A DNA stretch of 43,730 nucleotides from Bacteroidales bacterium (GCA_017649855.1 JAGCGA010000009.1:1-43730), one strand, 5' to 3'; shown: positions 17,421 to 26,589, counted from the first letter of the stretch. Numbers and translations are program-made. Notes: a model not told the origin generated them from the sequence alone.

Positions 17421-19652
17421 CTACATATAGCTGTGCATGCCGCCTAAGAGCATGTTGACTCCGAAGTAGGTGATGATCACGCTCAGGAAGGCCAGGATGC
17501 TGTAGATGTGGAAGAACATCGGCTTTTGGAATGCTTTCCATACGGAGTTGTGCAGCGGAGCGGCATAGATCAGGAGGGTGATGAGTGCCCATACCTCCTT
17601 GGGATCCCACGACCAGTAGTTGCCCCATGAGATGTTGGCCCAGACGGCGCCGATGAAGATGCCGGCTGCCAGCAGTGCCACGGCGGGGTAGAGCATGATC
17701 ATGCTGATATGTTGCAGGCGTTCCAGGTAGTTAAGCTTGTCGGGTTGGGTGATGCGCATGATCACGGCGCTGATGCCGTTCAGCATGATGAAGAACAGCA
17801 GGGCATAGGCGATCATGATCACGGTGACATGCAGGCTCAGGAGCGGGGAAGTGAGCACGGGCATCAGGTGAGTGACGGGAGGATTGGAGCCGCCCATCAT
17901 CTGCACTAACAGCACGAAGCCGGTGATCAGCAGGCCCGCGGGCAAGGCCATCTCGTATTTTCGCATCAGGATGAGGGCAAGGATGCTGACGCTCAGGGCC
18001 AGCAGGTTCATAGAGTCGAAGCTGCCGGCCATGGGCACGTGGCCACCGGCAATCCAGCGTAGGATAAAGACCAAGGCCAGGTAGAGGCATAGCAAGGCCA
18101 TCCAGATGCCCGCAGCCCAGCGGACAGGCTTGTAGAGCTTCCGTCCCTTGCCGATGCAGATCAGGGCGGCGGCAAAGCAGATCAGGCCTAAGGTGATGTT
18201 GACCATCGCCAGCCAACGGCCGGTGGTCAATAGATTGTAGAGGCGCTCCGCCCGGTATGATGTTTGGGACTGTACCTTGCCTAACGAATATTTCCGTTGG
18301 TAGAGAAGGGTCTTCCCCAACACCTCGTCCAACGACTTGTAGTCGCCAGTCACCGCATACTCCTGACAGAGGCTCAGCTGCTTGCGGATGAACAGATATT
18401 CGTCGTCAGGAATCTCTATGGGGAGTTGGTCGTTTTGTGAATACCAGGTGATTTCCTGAAGACTGTCGGCATGGGGGAACATCTTCAACAGTTGCCCGTT
18501 GTGCAGCATGGTGATGAGCTGGTATTTCTCATCGGCGGCCCGGTAGTTCTTGCGTCTGGGGTCGCCCATGGGCAGGTCTTGTATGATCTTCTCGAGTTTG
18601 TATTCGCCGTATGGGTCGCTGAAGTCCCGCAGCCTGGCGTATTTGCCCTTGATGCCGAGGCTTTTCCGTACTTCATCCCCTTTGATCTTGAACATGGGTT
18701 CCTCTTGCCATTGGGTAGGGTAGAAGAGCCATCCGCTGAGCACCTGCTCTGGGGTGTAGCCGCGATAGTGGGCGCTGCCGTACAGTTTGGTGGTGAAGTC
18801 CTTGGCCAGGGTCTGCAGTGGGCACACGCGTCCTTTGTACATGACGTACAGCTGTCCCATCTTGTCGGCGCTGGCCTTGGGCAGAACGTCGGGCTTGCCG
18901 TTGGCTGCTGCTGCCGGGAGCATCGCGGCTATCGTCAGGCAGGACAGCAGCATTGCCGTTTTACTGGCAGTCTTTCGCAGCAGTTGCCGGAAGGGACTGT
19001 TGCGTTCGATGAAGAGTCCTGCCATCGCGAGAAACAGCAGGATGTAGCCTGCATAAGTGACACCGACGCCCCAGGGGTCGTGCGCCACGGCCAGCACCGA
19101 GTTGCCCTCCTCGTCGTAGTCACTCTGGTAGAAGCGGTAGTGACGATGTTTCAGGATGTGGTTCATGGAGATCTTGGCCTCCTCCACCTCGCCCTTGTCG
19201 GTGATCTGGAGATAGCTTACGAAGTCCATCGGCGTGTGGGTGCCCGGGTAGGTCTCCACATCGAAATGGTCCAGTGTCAGCTGGAAGGGCAGCGTTGCCT
19301 CGCGGGTGGCGCCATGCTTCTCAATCGTGAAACGGTTGGTGCTTTTCCCGGGTTGCAGCGTCATCTCGCCGTGCTGTCCGGTGGTCATCGTCAGCAGGGC
19401 GCCGAGCAGGATCAACAAGACAGAAGTGTGGAGGGCGCAGACGACCGGCCGTTGCCAGCTTTTGCGTGTGATCATCGCGACCAGCATACCGATGGCCAGC
19501 AATGCCCACAGTGCCACGAACCACCAGCTGCTATAGATGTGGCTCAGCGCGTATTCGTTACCGTGGAATCTTTCAATAAAGGTGCCTGCTGCCATGACGA
19601 CAACCAAGGCAATCATCAGGATTGAGAGGATATGGCGAAGGATTTTCATCAA
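17421..19652 (-). CDS. ccsBA: Cytochrome c biogenesis CcsB/CcsA fusion (ResB-ResC type)
   Basis: A 743-residue membrane protein. The N-terminal ResB/CcsB part has several helices (residues about 8-25, 35-58, 68-88, 200-220) around a periplasmic loop; a long soluble region follows (about 255-490). The C-terminal CcsA part has at least seven helices, the WWD motif WGNYWSWDPKE at 676-686 and flanking conserved histidines (SLLSLHVTVIM, LHNSVW). The fusion exports and attaches heme to CxxCH apocytochromes. It lies 113 bases downstream of a di-heme cytochrome gene on the same strand, its likely client, but has its own -7 box. The stop is 6 bases from the convergent glgB stop. Confidence 0.93.
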   Translation of the reverse strand: MMKILRHILSILMIALVVVMAAGTFIERFHGNEYALSHIYSSWWFVALWALLAIGMLVAMITRKSWQRPVVCALHTSVLLILLGALLTMTTGQHGEMTLQPGKSTNRFTIEKHGATREATLPFQLTLDHFDVETYPGTHTPMDFVSYLQITDKGEVEEAKISMNHILKHRHYRFYQSDYDEEGNSVLAVAHDPWGVGVTYAGYILLFLAMAGLFIERNSPFRQLLRKTASKTAMLLSCLTIAAMLPAAAANGKPDVLPKASADKMGQLYVMYKGRVCPLQTLAKDFTTKLYGSAHYRGYTPEQVLSGWLFYPTQWQEEPMFKIKGDEVRKSLGIKGKYARLRDFSDPYGEYKLEKIIQDLPMGDPRRKNYRAADEKYQLITMLHNGQLLKMFPHADSLQEITWYSQNDQLPIEIPDDEYLFIRKQLSLCQEYAVTGDYKSLDEVLGKTLLYQRKYSLGKVQSQTSYRAERLYNLLTTGRWLAMVNITLGLICFAAALICIGKGRKLYKPVRWAAGIWMALLCLYLALVFILRWIAGGHVPMAGSFDSMNLLALSVSILALILMRKYEMALPAGLLITGFVLLVQMMGGSNPPVTHLMPVLTSPLLSLHVTVIMIAYALLFFIMLNGISAVIMRITQPDKLNYLERLQHISMIMLYPAVALLAAGIFIGAVWANISWGNYWSWDPKEVWALITLLIYAAPLHNSVWKAFQKPMFFHIYSILAFLSVIITYFGVNMLLGGMHSYM

Positions 19653-19682
19653 ATTAAGGATTAAAAATTAAAGAAGAGGTTG

Positions 19683-19690
19683 CAAAAATA
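19683..19690 (-). promoter_or_regulatory. Predicted -7 box for ccsBA
   Basis: The minus strand reads TATTTTTG 30 bases before the ccsBA ATG. It suggests that ccsBA can be transcribed separately from the upstream imelysin/di-heme operon. Confidence 0.45.
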
Positions 19691-19721
19691 GGAAAAATGT
19701 GGAGATGTGATATGGTGAAAT

Positions 19722-19749
19722 GTAGAGACGTTCCATGGAACGTCTCTAC
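19722..19749. repeat. Perfect 28-bp palindrome (REP-like)
   Basis: GTAGAGACGTTCCA is followed immediately by its exact reverse complement. It stands 16 bases after the di-heme oxidoreductase stop and 32 bases upstream of the ccsBA -7 box. There is no T-run on either side, so it is not a standard terminator. Such GTAGAGACG...CGTCTCTAC palindromes recur as dispersed repeats in other genomes; copy number here is unknown. Confidence 0.75.
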
Positions 19750-19765
19750 GGGATGGTAATGCTGA

Positions 19766-21334
19766 TCAGATGGCATCGATGAATTTCACGATGGCGTCAC
19801 GGTCGGATTTGCTGAGGTTGCGGAATTTCTCCACCGACTTGCGGGCGTCGCTTTGGGAGCTGCCGTGCCACATGATGGCCTCGATGACGGTCCGGGCGCG
19901 GCAGTCGTGCAGACGGTCGCTGGCTCCGGTGCAGATGGCGGACAGGCCGCGGCCCCACAAGGGAGTGGTGCGGCACCAGCCGGTACGGATGTCGTTCTTC
20001 ATGAAGAGACGGTGTTGCACCATGTCGGAGTAGGGCCATATCTTCTGGTTGGGATAGCGAGGCAGTCGCTGGTCACCCGTGGTGAAGAAGCCGTTGGGAT
20101 CTGTGAAACGGTCGGGGCCGGTGGTCCAGCTGGGCCGGTGACAGGAGGCGCAGCCTATCTCGCGGAACAGCTTGCGGCCTCGCTGGATGGTGGTGTCGCT
20201 CAGGTTGCGGGCAGCTGGCACGGCCAAGCCACGATGCCAGATCATCAGGTTTACATAGTCGTCATTGCTCATCTCTACCGGTAAGTTGGTGCTCATCAGG
20301 TAGTTGTAGATGTCGGTCTCGGGGTTGCCCGTCTGGTTGAACTCGGGATAGTACTGGTAGAACTGAGCCTGCACGTCCGGATCCATAGAGGCGATGCGGG
20401 CGTAAGTCTCCGTCATATAGTGCTTGCGGCGGTCGCTACGTGTCACATTGGTGATGTTCCAGATGGCGTTGGCGCCGGGTCCGTCTTGCAGCGGCCCGCG
20501 GGAGCAGGCGTAGGTGAAGCGTTTCGGATGACCGGTGTTCCCATATAGTCCCGTGGGAGCCCAATCGGTGCCAGCCCACATGGCCGGGTTGAGGTTCGCC
20601 CCCGCCATGGCCTCTTTCAGATATTGGGCCTTCAATGAGTCATCAGGGATGGCATCCAACAGGCCGGTGCCGTAAATGCCGATGGTGGACTCCAAACGGA
20701 CGACCTCGCTACCATACGGGATCTCTACGCCATTGACCTCCAAGGGCACGTAATAGGCTGATGCAGGGATATATACTTCTGGATAGATCAGACTGTAGGT
20801 CTCACCGTCGGGGAAGGTGTTGCCCCAATCGTCGGTGTAGTTCAGCCAGCTGATCTGGATCTGGGACTCGTCGATGGGTGCCTTGAACGGCGGGGTGGCC
20901 TTGGTCTGCGGCATGCCCGTCAGGGAGGAGACATAGTTGCCATTCTGGTCGGTGACCACCAGCAGATAGCCGTTGCCCCAGTCGTTGGCCGCATAGCGGT
21001 CCATGCGTTTGCCATGGCCGTATCCGGGATGGCAGGCGATGCAGGAACTGCGGATGTAGAGCGGTCCCAAGCCGTTGAAGGGCGGGGTGTTCTGCGTGAA
21101 GTTGCGCTCGAAGAGGTATTCGCCATATTTGAAGGCCGCGATGTCGTTGACCGCTGGAGCGGGATCTTCGTAGGCGGAAGAGGAACTGTTGAAGGTGGTT
21201 CCCAACTTGCCTCCGGCGTAGGTCTCTTCTTCTAACCAGGAAAGAGCTTCTTCGGGTTCTGGCTTACAAGCATAAAAGAGTACCGTTGAGGCTGCCAGTG
21301 CCATCCATAGGGTTAAAGATGCTATTTTCTTCAT
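19766..21334 (-). CDS. Di-heme oxidoreductase lipoprotein (DHOR/DUF1111)
   Basis: A 522-residue lipoprotein (lipobox cysteine Cys23 in LFYAC). Two c-type heme sites are visible: Cys98-Cys101-His102 (SCIACH) and Cys395-Cys398-His399 (GCASCH). The RTGWCRTTPLWGRGLS block and the C-terminal ARTVIEAIMWHGSSQSDAR helix are hallmarks of the DHOR (DUF1111, MauG-related) family. The reaction is not established; members are thought to act as peroxidases or thiol/metal oxidases. It is the third gene of an operon with an outer-membrane protein and imelysin, 12 bases after imelysin. The same pairing in other bacteria is linked to iron acquisition. Confidence 0.92.
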   Translation of the reverse strand: MKKIASLTLWMALAASTVLFYACKPEPEEALSWLEEETYAGGKLGTTFNSSSSAYEDPAPAVNDIAAFKYGEYLFERNFTQNTPPFNGLGPLYIRSSCIACHPGYGHGKRMDRYAANDWGNGYLLVVTDQNGNYVSSLTGMPQTKATPPFKAPIDESQIQISWLNYTDDWGNTFPDGETYSLIYPEVYIPASAYYVPLEVNGVEIPYGSEVVRLESTIGIYGTGLLDAIPDDSLKAQYLKEAMAGANLNPAMWAGTDWAPTGLYGNTGHPKRFTYACSRGPLQDGPGANAIWNITNVTRSDRRKHYMTETYARIASMDPDVQAQFYQYYPEFNQTGNPETDIYNYLMSTNLPVEMSNDDYVNLMIWHRGLAVPAARNLSDTTIQRGRKLFREIGCASCHRPSWTTGPDRFTDPNGFFTTGDQRLPRYPNQKIWPYSDMVQHRLFMKNDIRTGWCRTTPLWGRGLSAICTGASDRLHDCRARTVIEAIMWHGSSQSDARKSVEKFRNLSKSDRDAIVKFIDAI

Positions 21335-21346
21335 GATGAACGGATA

Positions 21347-22498
21347 TTATTGGTTGTTTCTAATGGTGGTGTTGACTTCTGAAAGGATGTCGTCCAAGGC
21401 TTGGCAGGCCTCGATGGCTGCAGCGTTGGCGGGATTGGTGTAGTTGTTGACAAACGGCATCGGCATGGCTTGGATCTTGGCCTTGGCAAGGTTGATGGCA
21501 TCCACCACACGATTGTCCAGGTCGGAGTTGAGGGCTTTCATGTAGCCGTGCAGGGAGTTGCTCTCGTCTTGAGAACCCTCCACACCACCATAATAGGCAT
21601 ACTCAATGCTGATGATGTTGTTGAGGAAGTCTTCGATGGAACGCTGGCTGTAGGGAGACTCGATATAGTGAATGTCTTCTCCGTTGTAGGGCTTGCCGAT
21701 CTTGGAGGTGCCTACCTCGTCGGCGATGGTCTTGCATCCGTCCACGATGGCCATGAGACCACTGGCTGTGCTGATGTAGGTGCTGCCCGGATTGCCGGCC
21801 TTCATCAGGTTCTCACCATAGCTATAGCTGCCGCCGTTGACGGTGCTGTTCAATTCCAGTTCTTCAACCTTTGCTCTGTGGGAGGCTGGGGCGTCGTCAC
21901 CTATCCAGCTGACCTCCAGCTGATAACAGCGGTTGCGCAGGTCGCCGGCCACGGCGATGGCGTAGATCATCTGCAGATCGGTGATCTCGCTGGCACTTCT
22001 GACGTTGCCGTCACGGAAGAGGATGTACTCAATGCCATGGAAACCGAGCAGGGAGTTGCCCAGTTTCTCGCCGGCATACACATCCCCGTCTTCTGCATCC
22101 ATAGCCTGGATCTGGGCGGTGTTGCTCATCATGGTGTTGAAGGCATCCACATCCAGCGGCCAGGAGTCGATATGCGGGTCGATGCCGAAGTCGGAGGCGG
22201 CACCGAAGAGGAAAGCTTCGCTTTTCTCCCACCACGCGCGGGCGGTCAGGAAGGTGTTGCAGGCTTTGTTCAGGTCGGTCTGTGAATGGCTGGCCCTGAA
22301 AGCCCGAAGGTCGTTCACCAGCTGCTCTGTCTGGTTGGCCAGATTGTTGTAGGTGGGCGCGATGGTGTGGTCCACATACTGTTTCAAGATGGCAGCCTGC
22401 TTCTCATCCGTAAGATAGCTGCCCCCATGATTGCAGGAGGTCATGATCCCTGCAAAAGCCATAATGGCTACGATGATTAGTTGGAAATAGTTTTTCAT
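21347..22498 (-). CDS. Imelysin-family lipoprotein
   Basis: A 383-residue lipoprotein (Cys22 after AGIMTS). The imelysin signature GxHxxE is present as GFHGIE at residues 152-157, and the two-domain all-helical repeat pattern is clear (ARAWWEKSEAFLFG, then a second half near FLNNIISIEYAYYGG). Imelysins (EfeO-M75, IrpA, ICMP) bind metal or are iron-regulated periplasmic or surface proteins; peptidase activity is doubtful. It sits 18 bases downstream of the outer-membrane protein gene and 12 bases upstream of the di-heme protein gene. A role in iron uptake or iron oxidation at the cell surface is inferred from family and context. Confidence 0.93.
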   Translation of the reverse strand: MKNYFQLIIVAIMAFAGIMTSCNHGGSYLTDEKQAAILKQYVDHTIAPTYNNLANQTEQLVNDLRAFRASHSQTDLNKACNTFLTARAWWEKSEAFLFGAASDFGIDPHIDSWPLDVDAFNTMMSNTAQIQAMDAEDGDVYAGEKLGNSLLGFHGIEYILFRDGNVRSASEITDLQMIYAIAVAGDLRNRCYQLEVSWIGDDAPASHRAKVEELELNSTVNGGSYSYGENLMKAGNPGSTYISTASGLMAIVDGCKTIADEVGTSKIGKPYNGEDIHYIESPYSQRSIEDFLNNIISIEYAYYGGVEGSQDESNSLHGYMKALNSDLDNRVVDAINLAKAKIQAMPMPFVNNYTNPANAAAIEACQALDDILSEVNTTIRNNQ

Positions 22499-22516
22499 AG
22501 TGATGTTATGTTAAGA

Positions 22517-23863
22517 TTATTTTTTTGTGTCGTGTTTGAAATATGCGGCCCAGGTGATGCCCAAGGCGACCCAGGGTTCGTTGTTGTACTGCGCTTTCAG
22601 GAGACGGATGCCCGCTTCAGCCTTGATGGTGATCTCAGGGATGGGTCGGAAGTTGACGCCCCCGCTGATGCAGTGTCGGTCGGTCCATTGATAGTCCGTG
22701 AGCATAGGGGCGGGGATGTAGGAGTCGTAATACTCATAGCGGGCGAAAAGGTAGAGCTGGCGGTTGGCGATGCGGCTTCTCTCTTTGATAGGACTCAAGA
22801 TGTCGTAGCCGATCTCGCCGCCGGCAGACCATGCGGAGGCACCAATCAGCGTGCATGGGTATTCGTAGTTGCGGCTGCCCAAGGAGGTGACGTTGTAGGA
22901 GGATATGAGGGCAGCGTCTGCCAAGTAGCCGTAAAGACCGCTCCCCCGCACAATGAATCCTCCGTTCATGTAGCTGAAGTCCAGTCCGCCGATGACCACC
23001 GTGCCCCTGACGTCGTCATAGCGTGAGGAGTGCTCGTTGGTGACCACATCGTTGCGGAAACTGTTGCCCACATAGCCGCTGACGCCGATGTGCAGGCCCC
23101 GGACACTGTAGTTGTCCACGCGGGCGGCCAGAGCCAGTTTGTTGGCTACCTTGAACTCGTACGGAGAGGCAGAGCCGTTGTGCACCCATCCCGACACGTC
23201 GAACATGCTGGAGTTGAGGGCAGGGATCACCATGAGGTCGTAACGCCAACCCTTGACGCGTCCCCATAACTCGATGCCCGTCTCGTGCCAGGTGCAGGGG
23301 ATGATGGTGTTCTCCCCCTCGGGCCGATAGACCCCGAAATATTCGTTGGGAAGGTGTGCGTTGTTGGTGCCACCCACCGGCACGACGATATGGCCGACCC
23401 GGATGTTAAGCTTGGAGTCCAGGAACGATTTCTGCAGCCAGAACTGCTCCAAGGCCACCTCGCCACCGCGCTCGATCTCCTTCTCGTGCTCGCCGGTCTC
23501 CTCCGTCTCAATCTCTACTGCCGACTCGGTGCCACCATGCTCAAACTCCACCTCTGTGTTGAAGGTCCAACCGCGGCCGAAGTCGTAACCGAACATGAAG
23601 ACGGCATGCGGCAAGTCCACCCGCCCATGTCCTTTCGAATCGGTGTAGTTGTCGGCATGGGAGTATCGGTTCATATTGTCGCTGTAGAAGTTGTATTTGT
23701 ACACGCCTTCTCCGTAGCCGCCAATGGTGAAACGGCTCCGACTTCTGGTGGAGTCTTTTGCTGTTGCGGCGGTGTCTTGGATGTTGAGAGCTGTCTGTGC
23801 TGTAATTTCTTGTGTGATAGCAAGTAATGATAAAATTATGAGCGTGGATAGAAGTTCTTTCAT
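22517..23863 (-). CDS. Outer-membrane beta-barrel protein of the imelysin operon
   Basis: A 448-residue exported protein with signal peptide (residues 5-22, ending ITAQ). The sequence alternates aromatic beta-strands throughout (FTIGGYGEGVYKYNFY, FMFGYDFGRGWTFNTEVEFEHG, FARYEYYDSY), typical of a 14-18 strand porin-like barrel. An acidic loop at residues about 112-135 (ESAVEIETEETGEHEKEIE) could bind cations. It has no TonB box or plug domain, so it is not a classical TonB receptor. First gene of the operon with imelysin and the di-heme protein; a metal-permeation role is inferred. A -7 box lies 20 bases upstream. Confidence 0.8.
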   Translation of the reverse strand: MKELLSTLIILSLLAITQEITAQTALNIQDTAATAKDSTRSRSRFTIGGYGEGVYKYNFYSDNMNRYSHADNYTDSKGHGRVDLPHAVFMFGYDFGRGWTFNTEVEFEHGGTESAVEIETEETGEHEKEIERGGEVALEQFWLQKSFLDSKLNIRVGHIVVPVGGTNNAHLPNEYFGVYRPEGENTIIPCTWHETGIELWGRVKGWRYDLMVIPALNSSMFDVSGWVHNGSASPYEFKVANKLALAARVDNYSVRGLHIGVSGYVGNSFRNDVVTNEHSSRYDDVRGTVVIGGLDFSYMNGGFIVRGSGLYGYLADAALISSYNVTSLGSRNYEYPCTLIGASAWSAGGEIGYDILSPIKERSRIANRQLYLFARYEYYDSYIPAPMLTDYQWTDRHCISGGVNFRPIPEITIKAEAGIRLLKAQYNNEPWVALGITWAAYFKHDTKK

Positions 23864-23882
23864 AAGATGAATGTTTAATTCG

Positions 23883-23890
23883 CAAAATTA
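23883..23890 (-). promoter_or_regulatory. Predicted -7 box for the imelysin operon
   Basis: The minus strand reads TAATTTTG, 19 bases before the start codon at 23863. No clear -33 TTG. The 240-bp divergent region also holds an AAAAGAT-gat-ATCTTTT inverted repeat at 23953-23969 that could bind a regulator. Confidence 0.4.
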
Positions 23891-23978
23891 ACACTAGTCG
23901 GAAGAAATGAGGATACCATGAAATAGTGAATTGAGCAGAGTTCTATAATAAAAAAAGATGATATCTTTTGGGAGTTAG

Positions 23979-24022
23979 ATACAAGATGGCACCGATGCTC
24001 GATATCAGATGGCATCTTGTAT
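23979..24022. repeat. Inverted repeat in the helicase leader region
   Basis: ATACAAGATG (23979-23988) and its exact reverse complement (24013-24022) are separated by 24 bases. The element is upstream of the predicted helicase -7 box, so it would be an operator or cruciform rather than an RNA leader structure, unless transcription starts further upstream. Confidence 0.5.
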
Positions 24023-24073
24023 ACGATTGCCTATTTTTGTGTCTCAATTTGTTCGTTGTTTCTTTTTTTACTG

Positions 24074-24081
24074 TATCTTTG
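24074..24081 (+). promoter_or_regulatory. Predicted -7 box for the helicase gene
   Basis: TATCTTTG followed by C matches TAnnTTTG; a TTTG at 24048-24051 is 22 bases upstream. The start codon at 24106 is 25 bases downstream. Confidence 0.5.
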
Positions 24082-24105
24082 CAACCTGTAAATTTAATAT
24101 TTGAA

Positions 24106-26589
24106 ATGATGAAGACTTCCCGAACTACAAACACTCAGACCGACTTTGTCAATCAAAAACTGCGCTTTGTGGAGGAATTGGTCTTGTACACGCAGGCCCA
24201 CATCTTCCTGACAGGGCGTGCGGGCACGGGTAAGACTACCTTCCTGAAGAGTCTGCCCTCCAAGACCCCGAAACGGATGGTCGTGGTGGCTCCCACGGGT
24301 GTGGCAGCCATCAATGCTGGTGGACAGACCATTCACTCTTTCTTTCAGCTGCCCTTTGGTCCGCAATTGCCGGAGGATGCTCAGTTGACACAGGCTTCTG
24401 CACGCCATGTCAGCGCGCAGTTCCAGAAGCTGCGGCGCGAGAAACTACAGTTGATGCGCTCCCTGGACCTGCTGGTTATTGATGAGATTAGCATGGTGCG
24501 TGCCGACGTGCTCGACGCTATCGATGCCGTGTTGCGCCGTGCCCGCCGCAACGCCAAGCCCTTCGGCGGTGTGCAAGTCCTCATGATCGGCGACGTGCAT
24601 CAGCTCGCCCCTGTGGCCAAACCCGAGGAGTGGGAGGTGCTGGCCCCCTACTACAAGACCGTCTATTTCTTCGGCAGCCATGTGCTCCAGAATACCGATT
24701 ACCTCTGCGTGGAGCTGGACCACATCTACCGCCAGCATGACGCTGAGTTTATCTCCCTCCTCAACAAGGTGCGCGACAACAAGATGGATGCCGACTGCCT
24801 GCATCTGCTGAACAGCCGGTACGATCCTGACTTCAAGCAAACAGACGGCTATATCACCCTTACAACTCATAACGCTCAAGCCGACGAAATCAACAATAGC
24901 CGTCTTGCCGCGATCAAGAAAAAACCTTTTGTCGTCAAAGCAGAGGTCTCCGGCATCTTCCCCTCCGCCATCTTCCCGACGAAGGAGGAGCTCGAACTGA
25001 AGGTGGGTGCACAGGTGATGTTTGTCAAGAATGACCCCTCTTCGGACAAGGCTTTCTATAATGGTAAAATCGGTAGGGTGACGGATTTTGACCAAAAGAA
25101 CATGACCGTGGAGGTTACTTGCGGCAAAGAACGCATCACCGTGCCGATGATCACCTGGCAGAATTTTGAGTTCTCCTTGAATGAGGAGACCCAAAGCGTG
25201 GAGGAGAAGGAGATTGGCCGTTTCACCCAGATCCCGTTGCGACTGGCGTGGGCCGTCACCATTCACAAAAGCCAGGGGCTGACCTTCGACAAGCTCATCG
25301 TGGATGCACAACAGGCCTTCGCCCACGGGCAGGTCTATGTGGCCCTCAGCCGGTGTACCTCCCTGCAAGGTCTGGTTCTCAAAACCCGCCTGTCGCCCAG
25401 CGCACTCGTGAACGACTATATGGTGGATTCCTTTGTGAGCAGGATGCCCGAGAAGGAACCTACCCGGGAGAAGGTCAATGGGTTGCGGCAGGCCTTTGAA
25501 CTGGAGACCCTGGTTGAGGCGGTCGACTTCCTAGGCATACAAAGAGCCGTGGGCCGTGTCATACACCTTGTCAAAGAGAACTTCTTGTTGTTTGACGATG
25601 GATTGGCGCAGGAACTGTTGCAGATCTATGACGGGATGCGCCAGGAATTGAGCGATGTGGCCATGAAGTTTGAGCCCCAGATACGGCAGCTGCACGCGCA
25701 GGCCTTGTATGATCAAAATGCTCCCCTGCAGGATCGGATGAGGAAGGCCGCCTCCTATTTCCGGGATCATCTGTCTAAACAGTATGATGCCTTCCAGAAG
25801 CTAGCCCTGAAAACCGATGTCAAGGCTGTCAATGACGCCCTGCAAGAGAATCTGACGCAGTTGCGGGATAGCGTCTTGGTGAAAATCGGTTGCCTGGAGG
25901 CCCTTGAAAAAGGAAGGTCCCTGCAAGAGTATTGTCAAGTCAAGGCCTCCAAGATGCTGGAGGCGGAGAAACGGGACCGTCCTGCTAAGTTGCAAGATGT
26001 CGTCAAGGGGGCCAAAGATCTGTATGGCATCCTTCGGGCGTGGCGCGATGCCAAGGCGGAGGAGGCTGACGTGGAGCTTTATTCGATAATCCCTAACAAA
26101 ACCTTGAAGGCTATCGCGCAGGAGAAGCCGCTGACCAAGGCTGCCTTGCGAAAGATTGAAGGAATGGGACCGAAGCGTATGAGCGCCTTTGCCAAGGAGT
26201 TGTTGGAGCTTGTTCGCACGTATGAGGACGCTGAAGTGGAAGACGAGGAGCCGGAACCGATGCCCAAGCCCGCCAAGCCTAAGATTGATACCTACCAAAC
26301 CACGCTCGACCTGTTCAAACAAGGAATGACCGTGGAGGAGATTGCTGCCGAACGCCATCTGGTAGTTTCAACCATATATGGTCATCTGGCTCGCTTTGTT
26401 GGGCGCGGCTATTACCACGCTGACCAATTCGTAAGCCAAGACAAATGTGCGGTGATCAAAGAATATTTTTCCGAGACAGAAGATCCTGCCTTGTCGGAGG
26501 CCCGGAATGTGCTCGGGGAGGATTATGAATACTGGGAACTGAAAATGGTCTTGGCGGAATGGGAGCGCGAAAACCATCCGCTGTCCTAG
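24106..26589 (+). CDS. Pif1-like helicase with HRDC and C-terminal HTH
   Basis: An 827-residue protein; I use ATG 24106 (MMKTSR) because the longer frame to 23968 would translate the promoter. Superfamily 1 motifs: Walker A GRAGTGKT (37-44), Walker B LLVIDEISM, motif III MIGDVHQLAP, and the C-terminal TIHKSQGLTFDKLIVD and YVALSRCTS motifs of the Pif1/RecD2 group. Beyond the helicase core are a helical linker, an HRDC-like domain (NKTLKAIAQEKPLTKAALRKIEGMG) and a C-terminal HTH (LFKQGMTVEEIAAERHLVVSTIYGHL) like the RecQ-associated HTH_40. Probably a 5'-3' DNA helicase for repair or replication restart, with the tail reading DNA structure. It stands alone. Confidence 0.88.
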   Translation: MMKTSRTTNTQTDFVNQKLRFVEELVLYTQAHIFLTGRAGTGKTTFLKSLPSKTPKRMVVVAPTGVAAINAGGQTIHSFFQLPFGPQLPEDAQLTQASARHVSAQFQKLRREKLQLMRSLDLLVIDEISMVRADVLDAIDAVLRRARRNAKPFGGVQVLMIGDVHQLAPVAKPEEWEVLAPYYKTVYFFGSHVLQNTDYLCVELDHIYRQHDAEFISLLNKVRDNKMDADCLHLLNSRYDPDFKQTDGYITLTTHNAQADEINNSRLAAIKKKPFVVKAEVSGIFPSAIFPTKEELELKVGAQVMFVKNDPSSDKAFYNGKIGRVTDFDQKNMTVEVTCGKERITVPMITWQNFEFSLNEETQSVEEKEIGRFTQIPLRLAWAVTIHKSQGLTFDKLIVDAQQAFAHGQVYVALSRCTSLQGLVLKTRLSPSALVNDYMVDSFVSRMPEKEPTREKVNGLRQAFELETLVEAVDFLGIQRAVGRVIHLVKENFLLFDDGLAQELLQIYDGMRQELSDVAMKFEPQIRQLHAQALYDQNAPLQDRMRKAASYFRDHLSKQYDAFQKLALKTDVKAVNDALQENLTQLRDSVLVKIGCLEALEKGRSLQEYCQVKASKMLEAEKRDRPAKLQDVVKGAKDLYGILRAWRDAKAEEADVELYSIIPNKTLKAIAQEKPLTKAALRKIEGMGPKRMSAFAKELLELVRTYEDAEVEDEEPEPMPKPAKPKIDTYQTTLDLFKQGMTVEEIAAERHLVVSTIYGHLARFVGRGYYHADQFVSQDKCAVIKEYFSETEDPALSEARNVLGEDYEYWELKMVLAEWERENHPLS

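Noticed and set aside
23953..23969. AAAAGAT-gat-ATCTTTT repeat considered as a Fur box
   Set aside because: It does not match the GATAATGATAATCATTATC-like consensus well enough to name; left as an unassigned inverted repeat.
23968..24105. Longer N-terminus for the helicase
   Set aside because: It would translate the inverted repeat and promoter region, giving a Cys/Phe/Val-rich stretch unlike a helicase N-terminus.
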